Of a DNA stretch of 41,367 nucleotides, positions 1 to 9,197 are shown one piece after another. The notes beneath the pieces were generated by a model, which searched no databases, was not told where the DNA came from, and was given only the letters and a program-made list of their open reading frames with translations. Numbering within the stretch: the first letter of the stretch is position 1; each line of letters starts with the position of its first letter. The stretch comes from Deltaproteobacteria bacterium. Its GTDB lineage: Bacteria; Myxococcota; JACRCW01. The stretch covers positions 1 to 41,367 of the forward strand of contig JACRCW010000012.1 of assembly GCA_016218805.1 (NCBI GenBank). The letters are read 5' to 3'. Both the position numbers and the translations under genes were made by a program.

Positions 1-410
1 CGCTGGGCGCAGGCACGCTGCGGTCCGGCGGGTTCCATTCACGCCCGGGACGCGGTTCACCACCGGCGGGCGCGGGCGCCGCGCCGCCGCCGCTGGGCGC
101 AGGCACGCTGCGGTCCGGCGGGTTCCATTCACGCCCGGGACGCGGTTCACCACCGGCGGGCGCGGGCGCCGCGCCGCCACCGCTGGGCACAGGCACGCTG
201 CGGTCCGGCGGGTTCCATTCGCGACCGGGACGCGGTTCACCACCGGCGGGCGCGGGCGCCGCGCCGCCACCGCTGGGCGCAGGCACGCTGCGGTCCGGCG
301 GGTTCCATTCGCGACCGGGACGCGGTTCACCACCGGCGGGCGCCGGCGCCGCGCCACCGCCGCTGGGCGCAGGCACGCTGCGGTCCGGCGGGTTCCATTC
401 ACGTCCGGGA
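1..410. repeat. 90-bp tandem repeat, at least 4.5 copies
   Basis: Units begin at 1, 91, 181, 271 and 361, each with CGCTGGGCGC or a one-base variant, so the period is exactly 90 bp. Copies differ at only a few positions (for example acgcc versus gcgac after the ggttccattc block). The period is a multiple of three and keeps the minus-strand frame, adding 30 residues per unit to the protein above. The array continues past the left edge. High identity suggests recent expansion or gene conversion. Confidence 0.95.
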
Positions 411-1438
411 CGGGGCTGTGCCGGTTCCGGCGGTGCGTTCACGTCGGAGGAACCGTGGCCGCCCGCGGGCGGACTACCGCCCACATCGCTGGGGCCATGA
501 CCGCCGCCGGGGGAGGTCCCGCCGCCCACGTTGGATGAGCCGTGGCCCGTGCCGGGGCTGGTTCCCCCCGTTGATCCCCCGCCGTGTGCAGGGTTGGGCG
601 CTGGGCCGGGGGCCGGCTGTCCGCCCCCCGTGCCACCCACGTGCGAGGGACCGTGACCACCCGGGCTGCCGCGGTGGCCAGCGTTGCCCACCGTGGGACG
701 GAACACGGGCCGCGTGCTGTCCAGGTCCGTGATGCGCACGGGGCGGGCCGTGCCGCCGCCGCTGCTGACGTACGTCGTCGACGGGCCGTAATCGTACCGG
801 TACGACCCGTGGTACACGCGCACGTCGGTGTAGATGACCGTGGTCCCCAGGCACGTCCGGTAGCCGGGACCGTAGATGGCGTAGCGGTAGATGGACGGGT
901 AGCCCATGTAGCGCGTCTCCACGAACACCCACGCGCCATCACTGACCACGAACGTCATCCCCGACGCATACCCCGGCGGGATGGGCGCCCAACCCAGGTA
1001 GGTGCCACCCGTGCGCCAGCTCACCCACGCGGGACCCCACACCGTGTCAGGTGACCAGACCCACCCGTAGACGGGGTCCCAACCCCAGCGGCCGTAGTGG
1101 TGGACCGGATAGGCCCACGCGTAGTCGTCCACCCAGGTCCACCCGTATTCGGTGAGCTCCCAGTGGCCATACGTGTACGGACGGAAGCCGTCCCCCACCA
1201 TGGCCGGGTTGGGCGACCACACGCGCCCGTAGCGTCCGCTCACCACCCAGCTGCCATACCCGGCCAGGTCGTCGTCCCAGACGCTGGCGGACGCCACCAC
1301 CGGCGGCGGCGGCGGCCCGGGGGCCGCGGTGTCCGTCGTCACCGTGCGCTCCTCAACAACGCGCTCGCGCGTGGTGATGCACCCCTGCGCCAGCGCCAAC
1401 CCCACCAGGACGCTCCAGGATCCGCGAACGCTTGCCAT
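1..1438 (-). CDS. DUF6600-type exported protein with 30-residue C-terminal repeats (3' end outside window)
   Basis: The frame is open from ATG at 1438 to the left edge (479 codons, no stop). GGAGG lies 7 nt before the ATG. Residues 1-20 form a hydrophobic signal ending in LALAQGC, which is lipoprotein-like although the lipobox is imperfect. Residues 61-150 are extremely Trp/Tyr-rich (YGSWVVSGRYGRVW, then GHWELTEYGWTW, HYGRWGWDPVYGWVW and WGPAWVSW). This spacing is typical of the DUF6600 family of envelope proteins of unknown function. A Gly/His/Ser-rich stretch follows (about 250-340). From about residue 343 the protein is an array of 30-residue repeats containing REWNPPDRSVPAPSGGG. The protein is probably envelope-exposed; the repeat tail may be a flexible spacer (inference). 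The terminus is not visible. Confidence 0.8.
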   Translation of the reverse strand, partial: MASVRGSWSVLVGLALAQGCITTRERVVEERTVTTDTAAPGPPPPPVVASASVWDDDLAGYGSWVVSGRYGRVWSPNPAMVGDGFRPYTYGHWELTEYGWTWVDDYAWAYPVHHYGRWGWDPVYGWVWSPDTVWGPAWVSWRTGGTYLGWAPIPPGYASGMTFVVSDGAWVFVETRYMGYPSIYRYAIYGPGYRTCLGTTVIYTDVRVYHGSYRYDYGPSTTYVSSGGGTARPVRITDLDSTRPVFRPTVGNAGHRGSPGGHGPSHVGGTGGGQPAPGPAPNPAHGGGSTGGTSPGTGHGSSNVGGGTSPGGGHGPSDVGGSPPAGGHGSSDVNAPPEPAQPRPGREWNPPDRSVPAPSGGGAAPAPAGGEPRPGREWNPPDRSVPAPSGGGAAPAPAGGEPRPGREWNPPDRSVPVPSGGGAAPAPAGGEPRPGREWNPPDRSVPAPSGGGAAPAPAGGEPRPGREWNPPDRSVPAPS

Positions 1439-1469
1439 GTGACGACCTCCATGTCCCCCGGACCATCAC

Positions 1470-1486
1470 CCGCCGACGGGGACTTG
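1470..1486. repeat. 17-nt motif shared with 13503-13519
   Basis: CCGCCGACGGGGACTTG occurs identically here, 32 bp upstream of the DUF6600 gene, and at 13503-13519, 50 bp upstream of hslO. Both sites are intergenic and have the same orientation relative to a leftward gene. It could be a shared regulator site or coincidence in GC-rich DNA. A small dyad, GTGAAC-N4-GTTCAC, also lies at 1567-1582 in this gap. Confidence 0.4.
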
Positions 1487-1674
1487 CACCAGCGCCCCAG
1501 TGGACGCCCGGAAACGCACCTCCATTCAACCACATGCCCGCGCCCGCGCCCGTCGCGGATCGCCCCGTGAACCACCGTTCACGTCACATTCTGCATCCTG
1601 CATGCGCCACCACGGGCGCGCGGGGGCGCTGACTGGGCACGCGGCATGCTGTTCCCCGGGCGGAGGTTGGAGCC

Positions 1675-2292
1675 ATGGGATTTCCTCGTGTGATGTCAGC
1701 GGTGGTTGGAGCGGCGTTGGGTGCCGGAGCGGTGGTGGGCCTGTTGGCGCGCGAACCGCCCACACAGCCCGTGCCCCAGGGGGATTTACGCCCCGTGGTG
1801 GACCGCATCCGTGAGGTGGCGCGCCTGGAGACCCTGTCGGTCGGACTGCACCGCAAGGTCACCTATGAACCGGCGGTGCCCAAAGCGGACTCCACCCTGC
1901 GCGACCTGGCCAACTGGGCGGCGCACGAGGTCCGCCCCCACCGCGGCAGGGCCATCGTCTTTGCGGACGCGCACCTGAGCGTGGACCTGCGCCGCGTGGA
2001 CGCGCGGGCCGCCGGCCGGACGGTGTTTGTGGTGCTTCCGGACGTTGTCACGCGCGTGGAGTTGCGGCCGCTGGAGACGGAGGTGTTTGACAGCAACCTT
2101 GAGCCGGCCGAGCAGCAGGTGATGATGCACCAGGCGCTGGTGGAGATGCAGTCCGCCGTGCGGCAGGACGCTGCGTTGCGCCGGCGCGCGCTGGAGAGCG
2201 CGCAGCAGTCACTCCGCGCGTTTCTGGTGGGCGCGGGCTTCCAGGATGTGCGGTTTGTGGACGCCCTGCCCGCCTCCCCGGCCGGCGCCTGA
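1675..2292 (+). CDS. DUF4230-family membrane-anchored protein
   Basis: This 205-residue protein starts at ATG 1675, with GGAGG 8 nt upstream. Residues 7-24 are one hydrophobic segment (MSAVVGAALGAGAVVGLLA), giving a signal anchor with the rest outside the cytoplasm. The body follows the DUF4230 pattern: an opening ARLETLSVGLHRKV strand, a central block on how the protein handles its own derivative-like terms (VDLRRVDARAAGRTVFVVLP, then VELRPLETEVFD), and a C-terminal helix ending in a hydrophobic strand (LRAFLVGAGFQDVRFV). The family has no known biochemical role. It is divergent from the DUF6600 gene across a 236-bp gap and convergent with the next gene. The family call is from pattern memory. 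Confidence 0.65.
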   Translation: MGFPRVMSAVVGAALGAGAVVGLLAREPPTQPVPQGDLRPVVDRIREVARLETLSVGLHRKVTYEPAVPKADSTLRDLANWAAHEVRPHRGRAIVFADAHLSVDLRRVDARAAGRTVFVVLPDVVTRVELRPLETEVFDSNLEPAEQQVMMHQALVEMQSAVRQDAALRRRALESAQQSLRAFLVGAGFQDVRFVDALPASPAGA

Positions 2293-2338
2293 ACGCGGGG
2301 GAACGCGCCCACCGGGGCGTCCACCGCGCCTGTTCTGT

Positions 2339-3487
2339 TCAACGCGGACCGGGCGGCCCGAACAGCTGCTCCACGGTGAGCGTCAGGGACACGTCCGGCG
2401 CATTGGTCTCCCGGCTCCAGCGGAACCGGCGGCACGCCTGGCACAGCATGAAGTCCTCGCCCACCCAGAGGGTCACCACCGTCCGCGTGGGGAAGTAGAA
2501 GCGCGCTCCCCCGGAGATGAGGTTCACCGGCGTGAAGTACGCGTTGTACGCCGTGGCGCGCGGCGGCAGCGTCTGGCTGGTCAGCAGCATGGCGTCAGCC
2601 ACGTACAGCGGTGACTGCACGCGGTCCTCCAAGAGCAGCGTGGCAAACGGCAGCACCCGCAGCTCCAGCGACATCTCCCCCAGCAGCTGCGGGTTGCGCG
2701 GGGTCAGCCCCGCCACGGCCGCCTGGCCGTGGAACAGCGCGTGCCCCCCCACGTACACCGCCGCCACGCGCCAGAAGCGCCGCCACACCGTCACCCCCAG
2801 CGCCGCCTCCGGCCCGTACAGCCGCAGCGCGCGCGACACGTCCCCCAGCGGCAGCAGCAGGTCGCCGCGGACCTGGATGGACGTGGTCTCATTCTCCAGC
2901 GGCCGCAGGAACGCACTCACCGTGGGTGACGCCAGCAGCGTGCGCGGCCCCATCCAGTGCAGCCCCGGCCCGCCGTCGTCCGTCTCCGCCCGCAGCTCCG
3001 TGCGGCCCGCGCGCTCCAGGTGCCGGGAGAAGTTGTAGAAGTCGAACCGGTGGTGGAACGCCTCGATGCCTTCATCCACCAGGCGCCCGCCCCACAGCTG
3101 CTGCACCCCCCACCGGCCCCCCACGGACACCCACCGCCCCAGCGGCAACCCCGCATCCAGGAACAACCCCTCCACCTGCGCGTCCACGGCGTGCGTGGCC
3201 ACCACGCCGGACCGCGTCCGGAACGGTGCCTGGGAGTTCCACACGTTGGCCGTGCTGCGCTCCACCCGCAGCCACGGCCGCGCCACCGACGGGTGTGCCC
3301 GCACGTCCACCAGCGCCGCGCGCAACGGCGTCTGCTGCAGCGTCCCCGTGGGACCCGCAAAACCCACGGGCGTCTCCAGCGGCTGTGCAGACAGCGGCAA
3401 CGCGGCAGACGCCAGGAGCAGAAACGGAAGGAAACGCAACACCGCCCGCGCTCCATATCCCGCAGCGGCCCCGCGCGCCCATTCCAC
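2339..3487 (-). CDS. DUF3187-like outer-membrane beta-barrel-type protein
   Basis: This protein of up to 382 residues has an N-terminal signal peptide (VLRFLPFLLLASAALPLSAQP) and then alternating amphipathic strands ending with an aromatic-rich C-terminus, as in outer-membrane barrels. The conserved stretch GIEAFHHRFDFYNFSRHLERAGR resembles the FH...R motif of DUF3187 proteins. The ATG at 3487 would leave 15 Arg/Ala-rich residues before the signal. GTG at 3442 (residue 16), about 10 nt after a GGAG, is a better start. A CxxC pair (MLCQACRR) near the end is unusual for a barrel. Function is unknown; the barrel assignment is inference. Confidence 0.6.
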   Translation of the reverse strand: MEWARGAAAGYGARAVLRFLPFLLLASAALPLSAQPLETPVGFAGPTGTLQQTPLRAALVDVRAHPSVARPWLRVERSTANVWNSQAPFRTRSGVVATHAVDAQVEGLFLDAGLPLGRWVSVGGRWGVQQLWGGRLVDEGIEAFHHRFDFYNFSRHLERAGRTELRAETDDGGPGLHWMGPRTLLASPTVSAFLRPLENETTSIQVRGDLLLPLGDVSRALRLYGPEAALGVTVWRRFWRVAAVYVGGHALFHGQAAVAGLTPRNPQLLGEMSLELRVLPFATLLLEDRVQSPLYVADAMLLTSQTLPPRATAYNAYFTPVNLISGGARFYFPTRTVVTLWVGEDFMLCQACRRFRWSRETNAPDVSLTLTVEQLFGPPGPR

Positions 3488-3589
3488 CCCCGCTGTGGAA
3501 AAACCTGGGGAGAAGCGGGGGGGAACCGGTGGGCGGAGGGTGGAGCGTTTTGCCGCGTCCGGATGCGGCGAATGGCGGTTGTGGGGAAC

Positions 3590-3608
3590 GGATGTTCAGT
3601 GTACATCC
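3590..3608. promoter_or_regulatory. 19-bp palindrome upstream of dnaE2, candidate SOS/repressor operator
   Basis: GGATGTTCAGTGTACATCC has eight of nine base pairs complementary around a central G. It lies 38 bp before the chosen dnaE2 start and is the only strong dyad in the 160-bp gap. It differs from the E. coli LexA box (CTGT-N8-ACAG) and the Gram-positive GAAC-N4-GTTC box. As dnaE2 is usually damage-inducible, a lineage-specific repressor site is a reasonable reading, but this is inference. Confidence 0.45.
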
Positions 3609-3646
3609 CCGGCATGGCCCGGATGCGCATGGACGGGGGGACCAGG

Positions 3647-6600
3647 ATGCCGTTTGTGGAACCGGCGGCCCCCGGGCCGGTGCCGGATCCCCCGCCGCGG
3701 GCGCCGGACCAGCTGCGGGCGCCGTGCGTGGAGCTGTGCGCGGCCACTTCGTTCAGCTTCCTGCACGGCGCCTCCCAGCCTGAAGAGATGGTGGCCACCG
3801 CCGTGGCCGGCGGCGCGGACGCGCTGGGCGTGGCGGACTGGCACGGGCTGTATGGCGTGGTGCGCGCGTTTGCGGAGGCCCGGCGGCTGAACGCGCGCGC
3901 GGTGGTGGGCGCGGCGCTGGTCACCCGCGCGCCGGACGGGACCGCGGGGCCCTCCGTGTTGCTGTACCCCGTCTCCCGCTCCGGGTACGCGCGGCTGTGC
4001 CGGCTGCTCACGCGCGGCCACGCGGACCGGCCCAAGGGCAGCTGCGTGGTGGCGCTGGCGGACGTGTGCGCCTCCGCGCCGGGGCTCCACGCCGTGGTCC
4101 TGCCTCCCGGCCTGGACCTGATGGCGGAGTCCCAGCCGGACCTCCCCGCGCGGGACCTAGCCGTGGCGTGGGACGCGGCCCGGGACGGGTGCCTGCGCGC
4201 GCTCAAGGAGTCCTTTGGGGAGCGGCTCAGCGTGGCGCTGGTGCGGCGCCTGTCTGACCAAGACGCCCGGCATGACCGCTGGGCCCGGGACGCGCACCAG
4301 CAGCTGGGCATTGCGCGGCTGGCCACCAGCCGGCCGCTGATGCACGCGGGCTGGCGCAAGCCGCTGCAGGACGTGCTGACGTGCATCCGGCTGGGCGTGC
4401 GCCTGTTTGACGCCGGCACCGTCCTGCTGCCCAACGCGGAGGCGCGGCTGCTCACGCCGCTGGAGCTGGCCGGCCGCTTTTCGGACGCCCCGGACGCGCT
4501 GCGGCGCACGCGCGAGGTGGCGGACGCGTGCCGCGGCTTTTCGCTGGGGGAGCTGCGCTACCGCTTCCCCGCGGACCGCCTGATGCCCGGCGAGACGGCG
4601 CAGGGACGGCTGCGCGCGCTCACGTTTGAGGGCGCGCGGCGGCGCTACGGCGGCAACGTCCCGGACGCGGTGTCCCGCCAGCTGCTGCACGAGCTGGACC
4701 TCATTGAGAAGATTGACGTGGCGCCGTACTTCCTCACGGTGCATGACATTGTGGAGACGGCGCGCGCGCGCCATATCCTGTGCCAGGGGCGCGGCAGCGC
4801 GGCCAACAGCGCGGTCTGTTACGTGCTGGGCGTCACCAGCGTGGACCCGGTGCGGATGCAGCTGCTGTTTGAGCGCTTCCTGTCCGTGGAGCGCGGCGAG
4901 CCGCCGGACATTGACGTGGACTTTGAGCACGAGCGGCGCGAGGAGGTCATCCAGGACATCTACAACCGCTGGGGGCGCGAACACGCCGGCATGGTGGCCG
5001 AGGTCATCTGCTACCGCGGGCGCTCCGCCATCCGCGAGGCGGGCAAGGTGGTGGGCCTGGACGACGACACGCTGGACCGCATGAGCGGGCTGATGATCCA
5101 CTCCAGCCTGCGGGACGTGCAGGCGGCGCGGTTGGCGGACGTGGGCATCCAATCCGCCAGCCGCGAGGTGGCGCTGACGCTGCGCCTGTCCCGCCTGCTG
5201 CAGGGGATCCCGCGGCACCTGTCCATCCACGTGGGGGGCTTCATCCTCACGCATGACGCGTTGCTGGACACCGTGCCCATTGAGCCGGGCGCCATGGAGG
5301 CGCGCACGGTGATCCAGTGGGACAAGGATGACGTGGACACGCTGGGCATCTTCAAGATGGACGTGCTGGGCCTGGGGATGCTGACCGCGCTGCGCAAGTG
5401 CATGGACCTGGTGCGGCACACGGGTGGCCCGGCCATGGAGTTGTGGAGCATCCCGCCGGAGGACCCCGCGGTGTACGCGGCCATCCAGAAGGCGGACACG
5501 GTGGGCGTGTTCCAGATTGAGAGCCGCGCGCAGATGGCCATGCTGCCGCGGCTGAAGCCCGCGTCGTTCTATGACCTGGTCATTGAGGTGGCCATTGTGC
5601 GGCCCGGGCCCATCCAGGGGGACATGGTGCACCCCTACCTGCGGCGCCGCCGCGGCGAAGAGCCGGTGGAGTACCCGCACCCGGCGCTGGCGCCCATCCT
5701 GGAGCGCACGCTGGGCGTGCCGCTGTTCCAGGAGCAGGTGATGAAGCTGGCCGTGGTGGGGGCGGGGTACACCCCGGGCGAGGCGGACCAGCTGCGGCGG
5801 GACATGGCGGCCTGGCGCAAGAACGGGCGGCTGGCGCGGCACCGGGACAAGCTGCTGCGCGGGTTTGAGAAGAACGGCGTGCCGGCGGAGTTTGCGGAGC
5901 GGCTGTACGCGCAGGTGCAGGGGTTTGGCGAATACGGGTTCCCGGAGAGCCACGCGGCCAGCTTTGCACTTCTTACCTATGCCAGCTCATACCTGAAGGT
6001 GCACCACCCCGCGGCCTTCTGCGCCGCCATCATCAACAGCCTGCCCATGGGCTTCTACACACCTTCGTCCCTGGTGCAGGACGCGCAGCGCCACGGCGTG
6101 CCGGTGCTGCCGGTGGACGCGCGGCACTCCGTCTGGGACTGCACGCTGGAGCGGCAGCCGGACGGCCAGCTGGCGCTGCGGCTGGGCTTCCGCCTGGTGA
6201 AGGGACTCACGCGGGAGAAGGTGGAGGCGCTGGTGCAGCGGCGGGACCGCGGTGAGGGCCTGGTGGACATGGCGGCGGCCATGGGCGCGGCGCAGTGGCG
6301 GCCGCAGGAGCTGTTTGCCCTCAGTGGGAGCGGGGCCATGGACGGCCTGGCGGGCGGGCGGCGTGAAGCCCTGTGGGAGGGCCTGGGCGTGGACGGCGCG
6401 GTGCGCCCGGACAACCCCGCGCCACGGCTCACCACGGGGCTGCGCACGGAAGAGGCCGCACCGCGCCTGCCGCGCGTGGGAAAGATGGAACAGCTGATGC
6501 TGGACTACCGGCACACCGGGCTGTCGGTGGCGGACCACCCGCTCAAGCATCTGCGCGAAGACCTGGCGCGGCAGCGCGTGGTGCGCTGCGCGGACCTGGG

Positions 6601-6898
6601 CACGCTCACGCACGGCACACCGGTGCGCGTGGCGGGCCTGGCCATCACGCGGCAGCAGCCGGGGACGGCGTCCGGCGTGGTGTTCCTCACGCTGGAGGAT
6701 GAGACGGGGACCGCCAACATCGTGCTGTGGAACCGGGTGTTCCAGAAGTTCCACGCGCTGGCCCGCTCCGCGCCGCTGGTCATTGTCAGCGGGCGGGTGG
6801 AGCGGGACGGTGAGGTCATCCACGTCATTGCGGAACACCTCAAGGAGCTGAAGCTCCCGGCGGGGGACCTGGCTGCGCGCAGCCGGGATTTCCATTGA
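3647..6898 (+). CDS. dnaE2: Error-prone DNA polymerase III alpha subunit DnaE2 (ImuC)
   Basis: This is a C-family replicative-type polymerase used in damage-induced mutagenic translesion synthesis. Starting at ATG 3647 (G-rich SD GGGGGG 6-11 nt upstream) it has 1083 residues, normal for DnaE2. Upstream in-frame ATGs at 3614, 3623 and 3629 are alternatives. Visible parts are a PHP domain from about residue 28 (ELCAATSFSFLHGAS, where the usual ELH is ELC), the palm motif GRGSAANS near 381, the catalytic PPDIDVDF near 419, the third-aspartate region KMDVLGLGML near 569, and a C-terminal OB fold (GTPVRVAGLAITR) near 988. No imuA, imuB or lexA is adjacent, so the usual mutasome cassette is split in this genome or its other members lie elsewhere. 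A palindrome sits just upstream. Confidence 0.95.
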   Translation: MPFVEPAAPGPVPDPPPRAPDQLRAPCVELCAATSFSFLHGASQPEEMVATAVAGGADALGVADWHGLYGVVRAFAEARRLNARAVVGAALVTRAPDGTAGPSVLLYPVSRSGYARLCRLLTRGHADRPKGSCVVALADVCASAPGLHAVVLPPGLDLMAESQPDLPARDLAVAWDAARDGCLRALKESFGERLSVALVRRLSDQDARHDRWARDAHQQLGIARLATSRPLMHAGWRKPLQDVLTCIRLGVRLFDAGTVLLPNAEARLLTPLELAGRFSDAPDALRRTREVADACRGFSLGELRYRFPADRLMPGETAQGRLRALTFEGARRRYGGNVPDAVSRQLLHELDLIEKIDVAPYFLTVHDIVETARARHILCQGRGSAANSAVCYVLGVTSVDPVRMQLLFERFLSVERGEPPDIDVDFEHERREEVIQDIYNRWGREHAGMVAEVICYRGRSAIREAGKVVGLDDDTLDRMSGLMIHSSLRDVQAARLADVGIQSASREVALTLRLSRLLQGIPRHLSIHVGGFILTHDALLDTVPIEPGAMEARTVIQWDKDDVDTLGIFKMDVLGLGMLTALRKCMDLVRHTGGPAMELWSIPPEDPAVYAAIQKADTVGVFQIESRAQMAMLPRLKPASFYDLVIEVAIVRPGPIQGDMVHPYLRRRRGEEPVEYPHPALAPILERTLGVPLFQEQVMKLAVVGAGYTPGEADQLRRDMAAWRKNGRLARHRDKLLRGFEKNGVPAEFAERLYAQVQGFGEYGFPESHAASFALLTYASSYLKVHHPAAFCAAIINSLPMGFYTPSSLVQDAQRHGVPVLPVDARHSVWDCTLERQPDGQLALRLGFRLVKGLTREKVEALVQRRDRGEGLVDMAAAMGAAQWRPQELFALSGSGAMDGLAGGRREALWEGLGVDGAVRPDNPAPRLTTGLRTEEAAPRLPRVGKMEQLMLDYRHTGLSVADHPLKHLREDLARQRVVRCADLGTLTHGTPVRVAGLAITRQQPGTASGVVFLTLEDETGTANIVLWNRVFQKFHALARSAPLVIVSGRVERDGEVIHVIAEHLKELKLPAGDLAARSRDFH

Positions 6899-6929
6899 CA
6901 TCCCGCGCGGCCGCGCGGACAAGACGCAC

Positions 6930-9182
6930 ATGCGCCTGCCTGTCGTCGTTATCCCGGTCCTGCTGTCCACCCTGGTCCACACGGGCTGCCCCGTGGCGCA
7001 GTGCCGGGATGACCAGGTCCGCGAGGACAACACGTGCGTGACCCGCTGCACGCGTGACTTTGACTGCGATGCGCCACAGCGGTGCACGGACGGGCGGTGC
7101 CGCCTGGGCGGCGGGAGCTCATCGGGCCACGTTGCCTCATCAACGGGCAGCGCCACGTCCACCGCCCTGCCCTCCTCCTCCTCCTCCTCCTTCTCCTTCT
7201 CCTCCTCCTCTGCGCCGGGCGGTTCGTCCACGGGGACCCCGTCATCACGCACGCCCTCGTCGTCACCAGCGCTGACCTCGTCGTCCGCCACCATCACCGC
7301 GTCGTCTTCGGCAGCGGTGGTGTGGTCATCATCCGCGGCCGCGCCCCCCTCCAGCAGCGCCGCGGCGTGCACCGCCGCCACCGCGTGCGTGGCGGGGGAT
7401 GGCTGCTGTCCGGCGCTGTGCGCCTCGGCGGCGGACGCGGATTGCCCGCCCGCGGGCGTGCTGGAGCTGGCCGCCCCGTCGCTGTCGGTCACCGAGGGCG
7501 GCACTGTGCAGGTGGTGGTCCGCCGCGTGGGCGGCAGCCGCGGCAGCGCGCCGTTCACGCTGCTGGCCACCGGCGGCACCGCCAGCGTTGGGGCACACTA
7601 CGCGTTTGCCGGGGGCAGCTCTGCGTTTGCGGACGGGGACGCGGCGGACCGCGCGTACGCCCTGTCCACGGTGGATGACGCGGTCCGCGGGGACCGCACC
7701 GTTGTACTGGGCCTGTCCGCCGGGACCGGGACCACGCTGGGCACGGTCCGTTCCACCACGGTCACCATTGAGGATGATGACGTGTGCCTGCTGCCGGATG
7801 TGCCTGACGCCGCCGCGGACCCGGGCGCGCTGGAGGTGTACGTCACCCAGCCCGTCATCACCGCGGCCGAGGTGGACTGCCGCACGCTGGCCAGTGGGGA
7901 CGCCGTGCCCGCGCAGCGGATGAACGCCATCCTGTGGCAAATGGGCGCCTCCGCGGATGACACGCCGGTGACCTGGGACGTGGGCACGCGCACGGGGTTC
8001 CAGCCGGGGTCCGCGTCAGAGTGGAGCGCCTGGCAACGCGGCCCCAACGACACGCCGGGCACTTCCGCCGTGCAACTGCGCGGCGGAACGGCGGGCATCT
8101 ACATCAACTCGGCGTCCGCCGGTGTCCCTGTCACGTCGGAAATCCTGCCCATTGTGCTTCACCATGATCTTGCGGCCACGGCGGATGAACGCCCGTTCCT
8201 GGATCCCAGCCACGAGCTCACCTACGCGCTGGACCTGCAGGTGCCGTGGGCCACGCGCAGCGGCGCCGGGCAGGTCTACGCCACCGCGGTGCTGCGCTTC
8301 CTGGACGCGCGCACCGGCCGCCAGGTGTGGATGGTGATCCAGGCGTTTGACCTGCGGCCCGCACAACCGGAAGGCGCCATCCTGGACGGGTGCTCCACCT
8401 GCACGCAGCTGCCCATCATCATCACCGCGTTCGCGGCGGGCACGCGGTTTGGCCACGTGGCGTCGGACTCCGCCACGTTCACCACCACGCCGTGGACCGG
8501 CTTCCGGCGTTTTGAGTTCCGCCTGGCGCGCGCGGAGTTCGCCGCAGCGCTTGCGGTGGTGAAGACGCAGTTTGCGTTTGATGACACCGAACTGTCACCC
8601 GACCCGTCCGACTTCCGCCTGGTGCACCTGAACATCAACCCGGAGGTGTACGCGCCCGCCGGGTCCACCGGGAGCATTGGCATGTCCGTGCGCAACATTG
8701 TCCTGGCGCGCCACGCCGCGCGCCCGCTGGGGTATGACCGCGTGTACTACCGCGGCGCCAACGCCAGCCCCGTGGCCAACGCGCAGGCGTTCTTCACCAC
8801 CGCCACCGACGGGACCTGGGACGAGGCCAAGAGCGTCTGGGCCCCCTTCCCCAACCACGGCGGGACCGTTGAGGTGCTCTTTGACTTTTCTACGCACCCG
8901 CGCTGGACCGGGACGCTCACCGGCCTGCGCATAGACCCGTTTGACAGCAGCGCCGCGGGCGCGTGCTTCAACGTTGACGAGATCCGCGTGCAGGACGCGG
9001 CCGGCAACGTGGCGCTGGCGTGGGCCTTCAACGGCGCGGCCGTCACCCCCACCGAGCCGTGGTTCGGCTGGACGTTCAACGGGCTGACGTCACTGTGGTC
9101 AGACGGGAGCTTCTGGGGCGCCTGCCAGGTCAACGGCGACCCCGGGTTCCAGGCCAGCGTGAACATCCCCACGGGACGGTGA
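6930..9182 (+). CDS. Exported Cys/Ser-rich protein with one Calx-beta domain
   Basis: This 750-residue protein begins 31 bp after dnaE2, with only a weak GGA upstream, so it may be co-transcribed. Residues 1-20 are a signal ending in VHTGC, a non-canonical lipobox. Next is a short module with six cysteines (residues 25-57, CRDDQVREDNTCVTRC and onward), a serine-rich linker (about 63-150), a second Cys-rich patch, and a Calx-beta domain (about 176-283, starting LSVTEGGTVQVVVRR and ending TVTIEDDD). The C-terminal 460 residues are beta-rich and unrecognised, with WTGFRRFEFRLARAEF and a final FGWTFNGLTSLW segment suggesting a lectin-like or jelly-roll fold (inference). It is probably a cell-surface protein. 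Confidence 0.75.
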   Translation: MRLPVVVIPVLLSTLVHTGCPVAQCRDDQVREDNTCVTRCTRDFDCDAPQRCTDGRCRLGGGSSSGHVASSTGSATSTALPSSSSSSFSFSSSSAPGGSSTGTPSSRTPSSSPALTSSSATITASSSAAVVWSSSAAAPPSSSAAACTAATACVAGDGCCPALCASAADADCPPAGVLELAAPSLSVTEGGTVQVVVRRVGGSRGSAPFTLLATGGTASVGAHYAFAGGSSAFADGDAADRAYALSTVDDAVRGDRTVVLGLSAGTGTTLGTVRSTTVTIEDDDVCLLPDVPDAAADPGALEVYVTQPVITAAEVDCRTLASGDAVPAQRMNAILWQMGASADDTPVTWDVGTRTGFQPGSASEWSAWQRGPNDTPGTSAVQLRGGTAGIYINSASAGVPVTSEILPIVLHHDLAATADERPFLDPSHELTYALDLQVPWATRSGAGQVYATAVLRFLDARTGRQVWMVIQAFDLRPAQPEGAILDGCSTCTQLPIIITAFAAGTRFGHVASDSATFTTTPWTGFRRFEFRLARAEFAAALAVVKTQFAFDDTELSPDPSDFRLVHLNINPEVYAPAGSTGSIGMSVRNIVLARHAARPLGYDRVYYRGANASPVANAQAFFTTATDGTWDEAKSVWAPFPNHGGTVEVLFDFSTHPRWTGTLTGLRIDPFDSSAAGACFNVDEIRVQDAAGNVALAWAFNGAAVTPTEPWFGWTFNGLTSLWSDGSFWGACQVNGDPGFQASVNIPTGR
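7171..7211. repeat. TCC/TTC triplet run encoding a serine tract
   Basis: This is an imperfect triplet microsatellite in the coding strand, reading mostly TCC with three TTC or CTT interruptions. It encodes Ser/Phe residues in the linker of the Calx-beta protein. It stays in frame, so length changes would alter only the linker. Confidence 0.8.
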
Positions 9183-9197
9183 GCCGCCGGAAATTGC

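Noticed and set aside
1..410. CRISPR-like array
   Set aside because: The 90-bp units are contiguous and in frame, without repeat/spacer alternation; no cas gene is present.
2957..3646. A 230-residue N-terminal extension of DnaE2
   Set aside because: It is antisense to the DUF3187 gene, low-complexity, and precedes the palindrome and SD of the real start.
3541..3646. E. coli-type LexA box before dnaE2
   Set aside because: No CTGT-N8-ACAG with correct spacing; only the different 19-bp palindrome is present.
4157..5953. A 598-codon minus-strand frame inside dnaE2
   Set aside because: Low-complexity His/Arg/Gln translation opposite well-conserved polymerase motifs.
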